Source: Caldilineaceae bacterium (GTDB lineage Bacteria; Chloroflexota; Anaerolineae; Caldilineales; Caldilineaceae). Taken from it: 64,000 nucleotides of DNA. The DNA is taken from positions 1 through 64,000 of the forward strand of contig JAJEBF010000019.1 in NCBI GenBank assembly GCA_022824025.1. The letters are read 5' to 3'. Below, piece by piece: positions 24,609-32,665 of this stretch. Numbering within the stretch: the first letter of the stretch is position 1; each line of letters begins with the position of its first letter. The translations under genes and the position numbers were made by a program. The notes under the pieces are model-generated. The model did no database searches. It saw only the letters and a list, made by a program, of their open reading frames with translations, and had not been told where the DNA came from.

Positions 24609-26336
24609 CTAGCCGAGGGCCGCCGGGTTCGAGCCAGGCCCAGTCGCCTCTGGCGGGTCTGAGGGAAGAGAGATTGTAAAGGCGGCGCCGGAGACGCTTT
24701 CCACTTGCACGCTGCCGCGATGCGCTTCCACTGCGCTCTTGACGATTGCCAGGCCCAGGCCGGCCCCCGGCAACGATTGGCTCCCTTCGCCGCGATAGAA
24801 GCGCTCGAACAGTTGATCCATGTCAGCAGTTTGAATGCCTGGCCCGTTGTCACGGACGGAAAGCAGAGTGGCCTGCTCGGCGCTGGATGCTGTGATTTCC
24901 ACCCTACCGCCCTCAGGGGTGAACTTTAGCGCGTTGTCGAGGAGGTTGGCCAAGGCCATCTCCAGGCTGACCCTGTCACACCAGATCGAATCGAGGCCTT
25001 CCTCCACGGTCAGCCGCAGTTCGATCTGTTTGGCGACTGCGATCGACCGGAAGGGGGCCAACGCTTCTTCCAAGATGTGTACGGGATCATGTTGCGCAAT
25101 GTCCAGCGCCGCCACGCCGCCATCGAGTCTGGAGAGGTCGAGCAGATGGCCGGTTATCCACTGCAGACGTTCCAGCTGGCGCTGGCTTTCGGCGAGAAAC
25201 TCTGTGCGCGTCTCCGGTTCGCCGCCGGCCTTTCCCTGAAGGATTTCGACGAATTGCCGGAGCGCGGTGAGCGGCGTACGCAGTTCATGCGATGCGTCGG
25301 CGATGAAACGGCGCAATGCATCGCGTTCGGCGGCCAGGTCCGCAAAGGAGGCCTGGAGCCTGGCTGCCATGCGGTTGAAGCGGCGCGAGAGGTCGCCAAT
25401 TTCACCGACCGATTCGGGCGCGCGAACCGCGAGGTCGCCCGCTTCCATCTTCCGGGTTGCGCTGGACAGGACCATGAGAGGCGCGGTCAGGGTTCGGCTC
25501 ATCAGGAAGCCAAGCAGGACAGCGACCAGCACGGCGCCCATGCCGGCCACGACCAGGGCCCGGCGGATTGCGAGAAGGGGTTCGGCGAAGAACGTGAACC
25601 TGTTGGTCATCTGAACGAAACCGACGACCTGATTGTCAAAGTGAACGGGAAGGGTGACTTCGGGCCCCCGCGCCGGCGCGGGCACAGAATCAGGCGTATA
25701 GCCGAAAACGATACGCCAGATGCGCGGCGCCGATGGGTCAGAGGTGGTTACGGCGCCGTTTGGGGCGGCTTCACCGTCGCCGGGCGAAGCTGAAGCAGGG
25801 TCTATGATGACCAGCCTGTCCCCCAGAAATCCAGGTCGCCTTTCGAGGGACAGTGCGGCCGCGCTCTCGGCGGGGTATTCCTCTTCGTCCAGGTCCAGCG
25901 CCAGCATTCCTCGCGGATGACCGGCCCCCGAAACGACAATCACGGGGCTGATCATCCCTCTCTTCCAGGATTCTCTGCCGCTGCGGGAAAGTTCGCCCAG
26001 CAGGGTCGTGAGCGCCGGCCCCGAATCCAACGCGGCAGGGCGCGCCTGGGAGTAGGCGATGACACGCCTGTCATGGTCGAGGATTTTCAGGTCGGTATTG
26101 GTGAGAAAGCCGGAGGTGATAGCCAGCTGCTGGAGGCGGATGTCCTGGTCGCGGTGGATCAGGTAGGGCCGGGCGATGCGGGAGACGGCCTCGGCGTTGA
26201 GCGCAAGGGTTTCATGTTCACGGGCTGCCATGTAACGTGTGAGCAGGCTGAGGGCGACGATGCTGATCAGCAGAATCGTGAGGATGGTCAGGGCGGTATA
26301 GCTGATTATCAGTCGCCAGCGGATCGAGTGAATCAT
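24609..26336 (-). CDS. Sensor histidine kinase (HAMP, HisKA, HATPase)
   Basis: 575 residues. A first membrane helix (about 9-33) and a second (about 260-280) flank a roughly 225-residue extracytoplasmic sensor region. Then HAMP, the dimerisation box ADASHELRTPLTALR with phospho-accepting H350, the N box (NLLDNALKFTPEGG) and the G boxes (VRDNGPGI, GAGLGLAIVKSAVEAH). It should phosphorylate the OmpR-type regulator encoded upstream at 28072-28770; the triple-PDZ gene lies between them. The sensor domain is not recognisable. The end-to-end gene order regulator, PDZ protein, kinase suggests an envelope-stress role. Confidence 0.93.
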   Translation of the reverse strand: MIHSIRWRLIISYTALTILTILLISIVALSLLTRYMAAREHETLALNAEAVSRIARPYLIHRDQDIRLQQLAITSGFLTNTDLKILDHDRRVIAYSQARPAALDSGPALTTLLGELSRSGRESWKRGMISPVIVVSGAGHPRGMLALDLDEEEYPAESAAALSLERRPGFLGDRLVIIDPASASPGDGEAAPNGAVTTSDPSAPRIWRIVFGYTPDSVPAPARGPEVTLPVHFDNQVVGFVQMTNRFTFFAEPLLAIRRALVVAGMGAVLVAVLLGFLMSRTLTAPLMVLSSATRKMEAGDLAVRAPESVGEIGDLSRRFNRMAARLQASFADLAAERDALRRFIADASHELRTPLTALRQFVEILQGKAGGEPETRTEFLAESQRQLERLQWITGHLLDLSRLDGGVAALDIAQHDPVHILEEALAPFRSIAVAKQIELRLTVEEGLDSIWCDRVSLEMALANLLDNALKFTPEGGRVEITASSAEQATLLSVRDNGPGIQTADMDQLFERFYRGEGSQSLPGAGLGLAIVKSAVEAHRGSVQVESVSGAAFTISLPSDPPEATGPGSNPAALG

Positions 26337-26412
26337 TCTTGCCCCTTTTCACCTGCAAGCAGCAGGCCGAAACGACTCGTCGCGCTGCTTGCCATGGCGA
26401 ACTTGCCTAAAG

Positions 26413-26454
26413 CCCCCCTCTCTGCGGCCCGGGGCTGGACCGCAGAGAGGGGGG
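26413..26454. terminator. Large perfect hairpin between the PDZ gene and the kinase gene
   Basis: CCCCCCTCTCTGCGG pairs over 15 bases with CCGCAGAGAGGGGGG around a 12-base loop. The flanks are only mildly T-rich (GCTTTAGG on the minus strand). It probably attenuates or ends transcription between the PDZ gene and the kinase, or protects the 3' end of the PDZ message. Confidence 0.6.
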
Positions 26455-26545
26455 ATCATGCAGTTGCTTCTACTTCAGGAGCGCTCCCACTTCGTCGTGT
26501 GGAGCTGGTTGTGACGGCGCAGTAAGCTGCCGTCCGGGAAGGCGT

Positions 26546-27814
26546 CTAGGAGTTGCTCTCGGACTCCTTGTCCTCGTCTACCTGCCGTTCCCAGCGGCCC
26601 TTGCCGTCCTCCTCCCGGATAAACGGGCGGAAGCGTTCCATCGGCATGATGGACACGCCGAGAAATGCCTTTGTTTCGTCGTCTGGATGTGATCCCAACG
26701 TCACGGTTGCCGACAGGATTTCGTCCATGCGATTGACGGTCAGAACAACCTCGTCGCCCGGGCTGTGGTTTGCCAGGGCATCTACGAGGTCCTGGCGGTT
26801 CGTGATTTCCGACTCGTCGACGGCGATGATCACGTCGCCCTCCTGCAGCTCCGCGACGGAGGCCGGCCCCGCGTCCTGCACGCCCATCACCAGGGCGCCT
26901 TCGGGAAGGCCGCCGGCAAAGAACCGGCTATCGAATCGACCCCACTGCGGCAGTCCGAATCCAAAACGGCCGCCAGGCTGCCGGCGTCGATCAAGTTCTG
27001 CGCCATCGGGGCCCATTCGGAAGTGGTGAGCGTGTGCGATGGCAACGCCGATGAAAGCCTTTGCTGCGTCATCTGGGTGGGCTCCCAGCGTGACGGTCAG
27101 GCTGATCGCCTCCCCGTCCCTTTCAACCGCCAGCTCGACCTCGTCGCCGGGGCTGTAAGCGGCGATGGCGTCAGCCAGGTCTCCCATACCAGTGATCGCG
27201 GTTTCGCCGACAGACGTGATGACGTCACCTGCAAGCAGGCCGGCCTCGGCAGCAGGGCTATCCGCCAGGACCTCGGCGATCATCGCGCCGCTACCCGGGA
27301 TAACGGAGAAGCGGTCCATTCCTCGGAACCGGTCCCTGAAGGGGGCGCGGCCAAAGCCTGGCATACCAAAGGGGCGCCCTTTTCGCGACAGCCTCGACTG
27401 ACCGATAGAGGCATCCGCGCCTACGCCGAGGAGGGGATAGCCATCCTGATCGGCCAGCGTGACGGTCAGCGTCAATTCTTCCTCGCCGCGCTTCACGGTC
27501 AGCTCAAGCGTGTCGCCGGGATCCTGCATCAGAATGACCTGCCTGAGCTCGGCAGCGGTATTGACCCGGTCGCCGTCGATCGCAAGCAGAATGTCGCCGC
27601 GTGCAAGGCCGGCTTCCGCCGCAGGCGTTTCATTTGCTACGGAAACGATCAGAACGCCGGGCTCAGGTTTGATTCTCTCTTCCAACGTAGCTGCCGCGGC
27701 GGTCCCTCCCCAGACGAGGAGCAGGAGCAGGGCCAGCGACAGGACAGTCCAGGTTTGGCGCCTGGGAAAGGAATGCGTTAGCCGTATTTTCGTCAGTTGA
27801 TTCGTGTTTTCCAT
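26546..27814 (-). CDS. Secreted triple-PDZ domain protein
   Basis: About 422 residues; the ATG at 27814 has AAAGGAGA six bases upstream and is followed by a signal peptide (LSLALLLLLVWGGTAAAA). Three PDZ domains follow, each with the pattern GxLIxxVxxxxPAAEAGLxxGD and GDxxxLTVxR; units two and three even share the tail TVTLGxHPDDxxKAF. A Gly/Arg/Phe-rich region separates units one and two. No trypsin-like protease domain is present, unlike DegP/HtrA. It may bind C-termini of envelope proteins and feed the signal to the neighbouring kinase. Function inferred from context. Confidence 0.85.
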   Translation of the reverse strand: MENTNQLTKIRLTHSFPRRQTWTVLSLALLLLLVWGGTAAAATLEERIKPEPGVLIVSVANETPAAEAGLARGDILLAIDGDRVNTAAELRQVILMQDPGDTLELTVKRGEEELTLTVTLADQDGYPLLGVGADASIGQSRLSRKGRPFGMPGFGRAPFRDRFRGMDRFSVIPGSGAMIAEVLADSPAAEAGLLAGDVITSVGETAITGMGDLADAIAAYSPGDEVELAVERDGEAISLTVTLGAHPDDAAKAFIGVAIAHAHHFRMGPDGAELDRRRQPGGRFGFGLPQWGRFDSRFFAGGLPEGALVMGVQDAGPASVAELQEGDVIIAVDESEITNRQDLVDALANHSPGDEVVLTVNRMDEILSATVTLGSHPDDETKAFLGVSIMPMERFRPFIREEDGKGRWERQVDEDKESESNS

Positions 27815-28071
27815 CTGTTTCTCCTTTAGCTGCGCTACACGATTGGTGAAATAAGCCGACTTCCACCCCAGTGTATCGCCCTTGTTTGAAAGGGCGGTTG
27901 CCTTAGGATTAAGGTTTCGCAATAAATGATCTGAATCTCGATCAGACTGCCGGGCAGTGGATTTCCCGGCCATCGCAGGGCCGCGCGGGAAACAGATTTC
28001 GAAGTGCAATCACAAGTTTTGACAGGTCTTGGGCGGGCGCTATACGGCGCATGGCGGCATGTCAAACCGCC

Positions 28072-28770
28072 CTATCCCTGAAATTTGTACCCGATTCCGC
28101 GGACCGTCAGGAGCCGGGTCGGGTTGGCGGGCTCCTTCTCAATTTTTTGACGCAGATGTCGGATGTGGACATCCACGGTTCGGTCGCTATTGACATCGCT
28201 TTCATAGCCCCAGACGGCTTCGACAAGGCCACTCCTGGTAACAGGGATATTGGGCCGAGCGGCAAGGTGCTGCAGCAGCCGAAATTCGGTCGGCGTCAGA
28301 TCGACGACGTCGCCCTCCAACCTCACTTCCAACCGCGTCAGGTCGATTTCAAGACCCTCGAACCGTTGGACCCGCTCTTCTGTGGTCGCGGCCAGTTCGC
28401 CGTAGGCGCGGCGCAACAGCGCGCGAATCCGAGACACCAGCTCACGCAGCCCGTAGGGCTTGACCATGTAGTCATCCGCCCCCAGTTCGAGGCCGAGCAC
28501 CTTGTCAAGCTCTTCATCTTTGGCGGTCAACATCAGGATTGGCTGGCGGTTGTTCTGGGAGCGGAGCGCACGGCAGACGTCGTAGCCGCTCAGGTCGGGC
28601 AGACGCAGGTCGAGCGTAATCAGGTCGGGCCGTTCTCGACTGGTCAGTTCGAGGGCTTCAGCGCCGGTTCTGGCCCAAAAGACCTCGTAGCCTTCAGCTC
28701 TCAATGCGTATATCAGTCCTTTGGCGACAGCCTGTTCGTCCTCCACGACCAGTACCCGTTTTCGCTTCAT
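28072..28770 (-). CDS. OmpR/PhoB-family response regulator
   Basis: About 232 residues. The start at 28770 (MKRKRVLVVED) has GGAGG upstream. Receiver domain: acidic pocket E10 and D11, phospho-acceptor D54 (LITLDLRLPD), K104 (MVKPYG). The DNA-binding winged helix at the C-terminus shows DLTPTEFRLLQHLA and VDVHIRHLRQKIE ending in RGIGYKF, diagnostic of OmpR/PhoB. Its probable kinase is encoded downstream at 24609. It is transcribed away from the region where the group II intron is inserted. Confidence 0.94.
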   Translation of the reverse strand: MKRKRVLVVEDEQAVAKGLIYALRAEGYEVFWARTGAEALELTSRERPDLITLDLRLPDLSGYDVCRALRSQNNRQPILMLTAKDEELDKVLGLELGADDYMVKPYGLRELVSRIRALLRRAYGELAATTEERVQRFEGLEIDLTRLEVRLEGDVVDLTPTEFRLLQHLAARPNIPVTRSGLVEAVWGYESDVNSDRTVDVHIRHLRQKIEKEPANPTRLLTVRGIGYKFQG

Positions 28771-28923
28771 TTTCCAGCCTCCACTCTGCGCATTTCGCGC
28801 CTTTCCGCTTTCTGCCGACGCCGTCACATACCCGGTTCGCCTGGTATCTTCGAAGCTGCGCGATGGGGGGGCAGTCGCGCTGGCCGGCAACCTGAATGGG
28901 ACACCTCTGCCAGGCCGCGAGAT

Positions 28924-28952
28924 TTGGCGTCTGCCCGCCGCGGGTGTAGAAT
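28924..28952 (+). promoter_or_regulatory. Likely promoter reading towards rplI, just upstream of the intron
   Basis: TTGGCG and TAGAAT with a 17-base spacer. The predicted start of transcription is near 28959, only about 7 bases before the intron's first base (28967). It would therefore make a transcript that begins at the intron boundary and continues through rplI. Confidence 0.5.
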
Positions 28953-28954
28953 AC

Positions 28955-28966
28955 GTGTTTGTAGTC
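28955..28966 (+). other. Intron-binding sites IBS2 and IBS1 (intron target)
   Basis: IBS1 GTAGTC (28961-28966) is exactly complementary to GACTAC at 29262-29267 in intron domain I (EBS1). The adjacent GTGTTT (28955-28960) can pair, with two G-U pairs, with GAACGC at 29215-29220 (EBS2). The order and spacing of EBS2 and EBS1 are as expected, which fixes the 5' splice site before GTGCG. Confidence 0.75.
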
Positions 28967-29518
28967 GTGCGCCGTGCGACGGCGTAGTTTCATGACTGAA
29001 TAATCAGTCTCGGAAGCAGGAAATTCCGAAGGTCAACTGCCTTACCTAAACCAGAAACGGAGCGGGGACAATAGCATGGCAGTAAAGCCGTTAATGGGAT
29101 AGCCACATGAACATTGAACGGCAAGGCCCGCAGTCTACGGTTACGAAAGGAACCCTAGCACCCGTCTGGAGCAAAGCACCATCCAAGGGAAAGTGGATGA
29201 TACCCGAACCCCTAGAACGCTAAATCTAATGGCTTTAGCGACCTCCGGCCTCAGAATTTAAGACTACGGTTCTGAGGAACCTGCCAGAAGGGGAGAATCT
29301 GATAACGAATCAGAGTAAGGGTGCGCTAAAGGGAACCTAAGGACTGCTAGAAAACTATGCACCGTACCACGGGATGCCCTAAGTGGCGCGAGCCATAAGG
29401 GTACAGAGTCCCCATAGTACTCGCCGAAACACGAACGGCCAGGGAGAGTGGGAAAGCCACTCACAGGGGGAAGGGGGACAGGTGGAGTTGCGACTAAGAG
29501 TACAGGAGGATATGCGTA

Positions 29519-31333
29519 ATGCAAAGAACCAATACAGTACTCGAAGTCCTAAGCAGGAGGGGAAGCAAGAAGCAACCCGTAGAAAGGCTACACCGACAGT
29601 TATACAACGTCGACCTGTATGAACTGGCATACGCGCAAATCTACGCCAATCGAGGTGCTACCACGAGAGGCATAGACGATGACACTCTTGATGGTACATC
29701 AATCGCAAGATTTGAGAAAATCATTGAGAAAGTAAAGTCGGGAACCTACAAATGGAAACCGGCACGCCGGACATACATACCGAAAAAGGGCGGCAAAAGG
29801 CCACTTGGAATCCCCACAGGGACAGACAAGCTGCTCCAAGCCGCTATGAAAATACTGTTGGAATCCTACTATGAGCCACAGTTCAGCGAAAGAAGTCACG
29901 GCTTTCGTCAAGGCAGAGGATGCCACACTGCACTGATAAAGGTCAGACAGAAATTCAAAGGAACAACTTGGTTCATAGAAGGAGATATTAAAGGTTGCTT
30001 TGATAACATCGACCACGAAATACTGATGAGAATTCTGGCCGATGACATCAAAGACAACAGATTCCTAAAGTTGATATGGGGTCTGTTGAAAGCAGGGTAC
30101 ATGGAGGAGTGGGATTTACACAAGACCTACAGTGGTACACCACAAGGTGGTGTAATCTCCCCCCTACTGGCAAACATTTACCTTAACAAGCTTGACGAAT
30201 GGGTAGAAGAGAGCCTGATACCCCGCTACAATCATAGCCACGATGGGAATGGCGGTAGAAGGAACAACCCCGAATATAAACGCTTGGCTACGGCAGCATG
30301 GAGAGCAAGCAAGAAAGGGGATAACGAAACCGCTAGGATGCTGCGTAGAAAGATGAAGTCCATTCCATCGCTCATGGTCAATGACCACGAATACAGAAAA
30401 TTGGAATACATCAGATACGCAGACGACTTCGTTCTCGGCTTCATTGGACACAAACATGAAGCAAAGGACATAAAAAGGGAAATCGGTGAATTCCTGAAAG
30501 ACAGACTGAACCTAGAAATGTCAGATGAGAAAACACTGATCACACACGCCGGAACAGAGAAAGCCAGATTCTTAGGCTACGAACTAGGAATCATGCACTC
30601 CGAACACAGAAGGACAGTAAACGGAACTGTATGGTTCGGCGTCCCAAAGGAAGTCGTAACAGAGAACGTGCGGAAGTATACCCATAAGGGAAAAACGGCA
30701 GCCCGTATACAAATGCTAGAGAACAGCGATTACGAAATAATCGGCAAGTACCAGGCAGAGTACAGAGGGTTGGTGAATTACTACTGCATGGCTCACAACA
30801 TCCACAGGCAACTCAGAAGAGTGAATTGGGCTTGCCAATCGTCCTTACTGAGAACACTTGCCAGAAAGCATAAATCCACCATCAGAAAAATGATGAGGAA
30901 ATATGCAGGTACAGTAGATGTAGAAGGGCACACCTACAAGGTATTAACGGCAAGAGTAGAACGAAAGGACAAGAAACCACTCATCGCACACTACGGAGGA
31001 ATCCCATTAAGGAGGAAGTCAAACCCCGCACAGATCAGCGACAGCAGATGGAAATCCTACAACCAGTATCACGAGGTTCTGGAAAGACTAAATGCTGACA
31101 AGTGTGAAATGTGCGGGAAAGCAGGGCCGGTTGAGATGCACCATAGGAACCCCATGCGGAATGTGAACAAGAAGGGAAAGAACTCACTACCCGCTTGGAG
31201 AAAAAGGATGATCGCAATGAAACGGATAACGCTGGCAGTATGCTGGCCCTGCCACAAGGCAATCACCTATGGGGATCACAGACCGGAATGGGATGCATAC
31301 CTAGAGAAAGAACGCTTAGAAGCAACCCACTGA
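29519..31333 (+). CDS. ltrA: Group II intron-encoded reverse transcriptase/maturase with HNH endonuclease
   Basis: 604 residues. Reverse transcriptase motifs in order: PKKGGKRPLGIPTGTDK, FRQGRGCHTAL, FIEGDIKGCFDNIDH, YSGTPQGGVISPLLANIYL and the catalytic YADD (Y300-D303). The maturase X domain follows (about 380-500). The C-terminus has an HNH nuclease: CEMCGKAGPVEMHHRNP (C529, C532), then CWPCHKA. It promotes splicing of its intron and target-primed retrohoming. The gene appears intact; AGGAGG lies ten bases before the ATG. A loop insertion rich in Arg/Lys (about residues 235-285) separates motif 4 from YADD. Confidence 0.95.
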   Translation: MQRTNTVLEVLSRRGSKKQPVERLHRQLYNVDLYELAYAQIYANRGATTRGIDDDTLDGTSIARFEKIIEKVKSGTYKWKPARRTYIPKKGGKRPLGIPTGTDKLLQAAMKILLESYYEPQFSERSHGFRQGRGCHTALIKVRQKFKGTTWFIEGDIKGCFDNIDHEILMRILADDIKDNRFLKLIWGLLKAGYMEEWDLHKTYSGTPQGGVISPLLANIYLNKLDEWVEESLIPRYNHSHDGNGGRRNNPEYKRLATAAWRASKKGDNETARMLRRKMKSIPSLMVNDHEYRKLEYIRYADDFVLGFIGHKHEAKDIKREIGEFLKDRLNLEMSDEKTLITHAGTEKARFLGYELGIMHSEHRRTVNGTVWFGVPKEVVTENVRKYTHKGKTAARIQMLENSDYEIIGKYQAEYRGLVNYYCMAHNIHRQLRRVNWACQSSLLRTLARKHKSTIRKMMRKYAGTVDVEGHTYKVLTARVERKDKKPLIAHYGGIPLRRKSNPAQISDSRWKSYNQYHEVLERLNADKCEMCGKAGPVEMHHRNPMRNVNKKGKNSLPAWRKRMIAMKRITLAVCWPCHKAITYGDHRPEWDAYLEKERLEATH

Positions 31334-31336
31334 GAA

Positions 31337-31369
31337 AGCCGGATGATGGGAAACTATCACGTCCGGTTT
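31337..31369 (+). ncRNA. Group II intron domain V
   Basis: AGCCGGA / TCCGGTT outer stem, CG bulge, TGATGG / CTATCA inner stem and GAAA tetraloop. This is the catalytic core hairpin of group II ribozymes and looks fully functional. Confidence 0.9.
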
Positions 31370-31598
31370 GTCGGGGGGCACGGGGAAAAGTGCTTCGGTA
31401 ACTCGCCCCGTGCCTACCCACTTACCAAGCAAACGCGGGCTTTGCTACAGGGGATGCGGCTGAATCGCGCCCGACACGGTCTGTTGGGTTGGTATGGCAA
31501 AAGCGGAGTAGACAGCTGAACGGGGCGTCTGGCAACCGGCGGGCGTCTGCGCCTCAAGATCCTGAAATGCCGCTGGACACGAGAAGGAACAATAAACG

Positions 31599-32186
31599 AT
31601 GGCACGAATGAAAGTACTGTTGACTGAAGACATTCCCACCTTGGGCCTTGCCGGCGAAGTGCATGTCGTTGCTCGAGGCTATGCCCGCAACTACCTCATC
31701 CCGCGCAGGGAGGCGATCCTGGCCACCAAGGGAGCCTTGAAGCAGGCGGAGGACATTCGCCAGGCGGCAATCCGCAAACGGGCGCAGGAGCGGTCGAACG
31801 CGGATGCGCAAGCGGAGGTGATCGCCGGCCAGCAGCTGCTCTTTAATGTTCGGGCAGGCGAAAACGACCGCCTCTACGGGTCGATCACGACTTCGGACAT
31901 TGCCGATCGAATGGCGGAATCAGTTGATTTCGAAGTCGACCGAAGGCGAATTCTGTTGGATGCGCCCATACGGGAACTGGGTCTGTATGATGTGACGATA
32001 CGGCTGATGATTGAAGTGGAAGCCACCTTTGCGGTCGCTGTGGCGCGCGAGGGTGAAAGCTGGTCCGACGTTGAGCAGAGGGAAAAGGACCGGGAAGCGG
32101 CCGCCCAGGCCGAGGCGGAAGCTGAGGCCGTTGCCGAACTGGTTGATGACGCCTCTGAGTCAGAGGAAGATTCGGACACCGACTGA
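31599..32186 (+). CDS. rplI: 50S ribosomal protein L9 with acidic tail
   Basis: 195 residues. The N-terminal L9 domain is clear ([28 protein letters not shown]) followed by the long connecting helix and C-terminal domain ([20 protein letters not shown]). L9 is usually near 150 residues; the last 40 here form an Ala/Glu/Asp tail ending [10 protein letters not shown], so it is a natural extension rather than a domain. It binds 23S rRNA and restrains translational slippage. The probable promoter is upstream of the group II intron, so the intron would be part of its leader. GAGAAGGAACAATAAACG precedes the ATG. A strong terminator follows. Confidence 0.95.
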   Translation: MARMKVLLTEDIPTLGLAGEVHVVARGYARNYLIPRREAILATKGALKQAEDIRQAAIRKRAQERSNADAQAEVIAGQQLLFNVRAGENDRLYGSITTSDIADRMAESVDFEVDRRRILLDAPIRELGLYDVTIRLMIEVEATFAVAVAREGESWSDVEQREKDREAAAQAEAEAEAVAELVDDASESEEDSDTD

Positions 32187-32219
32187 GCCTGTTTTCTGAA
32201 GAAACAATCGGGAATATCG

Positions 32220-32250
32220 GCGGGCAGGGAACGTGCCCTGCCCGCTTTCC
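32220..32250 (+). terminator. Rho-independent terminator of rplI
   Basis: GCGGGCAGGG ... CCCTGCCCGC, 10-base perfect stem with 6-base loop, then TTTCCTATT. Confidence 0.85.
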
Positions 32251-32444
32251 TATTGGCGCGGAAGTCGCCCAGCCCCCACTCCCATAGCCCCCGAGTTTTC
32301 GCCCTGTTCGCCTCCCTCCGCAGGACAAGCCCAGTCCTCAAACTCGCGCCATCGGTGTCAGTTGTGCAAGTATTTTTGACTGTTGCCTTCGTTCTGAAAA
32401 GCCCTTCGCGCCCGGGTTGCGGGCACGGTGGAAAGCGCAAATCG

Positions 32445-32474
32445 TTAGCCATTTTTGGGTTGATCGGGTATAAT
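32445..32474 (+). promoter_or_regulatory. Likely gyrA promoter
   Basis: A perfect TATAAT -10 at 32469-32474 with TTAGCC 18 bases upstream. The leader before the gyrA start would be about 185 bases. The -35 is weak. Confidence 0.5.
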
Positions 32475-32665
32475 TGAAGTTGGCATAATGTCCTATTTTT
32501 CGGGCTGAAAATGCAAGCGTTTTGCCCAGATTTCCAGGTCGTTTGGTCAGGGTACAGGGCCATGCGACAGACCGGGTTTGAGGAACGGAGACCTGGGTCG
32601 AAAACTCCTTCGGGATGGCCCGCGAATCAAGAAATGAGGAGCGGGATAGTGGCGGGAGAAAATGA

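Larger units (their letters stand above)
28967..31421 (+). mobile_element. Complete group II intron with ORF
   Basis: Starts with the group II consensus GTGCG and ends near ...CCTACCCAC (AY end). Domain I carries EBS1/EBS2 matching the upstream exon; domain IV encodes the RT-maturase at 29519-31333; domain V (31337-31369) folds with a GAAA tetraloop, AGC triad and 2-base CG bulge; domain VI is a CACGGGG/CCCCGTG stem (31379-31412) with a candidate branch-point A at 31416. Base composition is more AT-rich than the flanks, showing recent arrival. It lies between the response regulator gene and rplI, not inside a coding sequence. Exact 3' end uncertain by a few bases. Confidence 0.92.
32187..32665. 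other. Spacer between rplI and gyrA
   Basis: Holds the rplI terminator (32220-32250) and a gyrA promoter (32445-32474); the rest is a non-coding leader in which I see no gene. Confidence 0.6.

Noticed and set aside
28974..28978. Alternative intron start at the second GTGCG
   Set aside because: The exact EBS1 match to the six bases before 28967 favours the first GTGCG.
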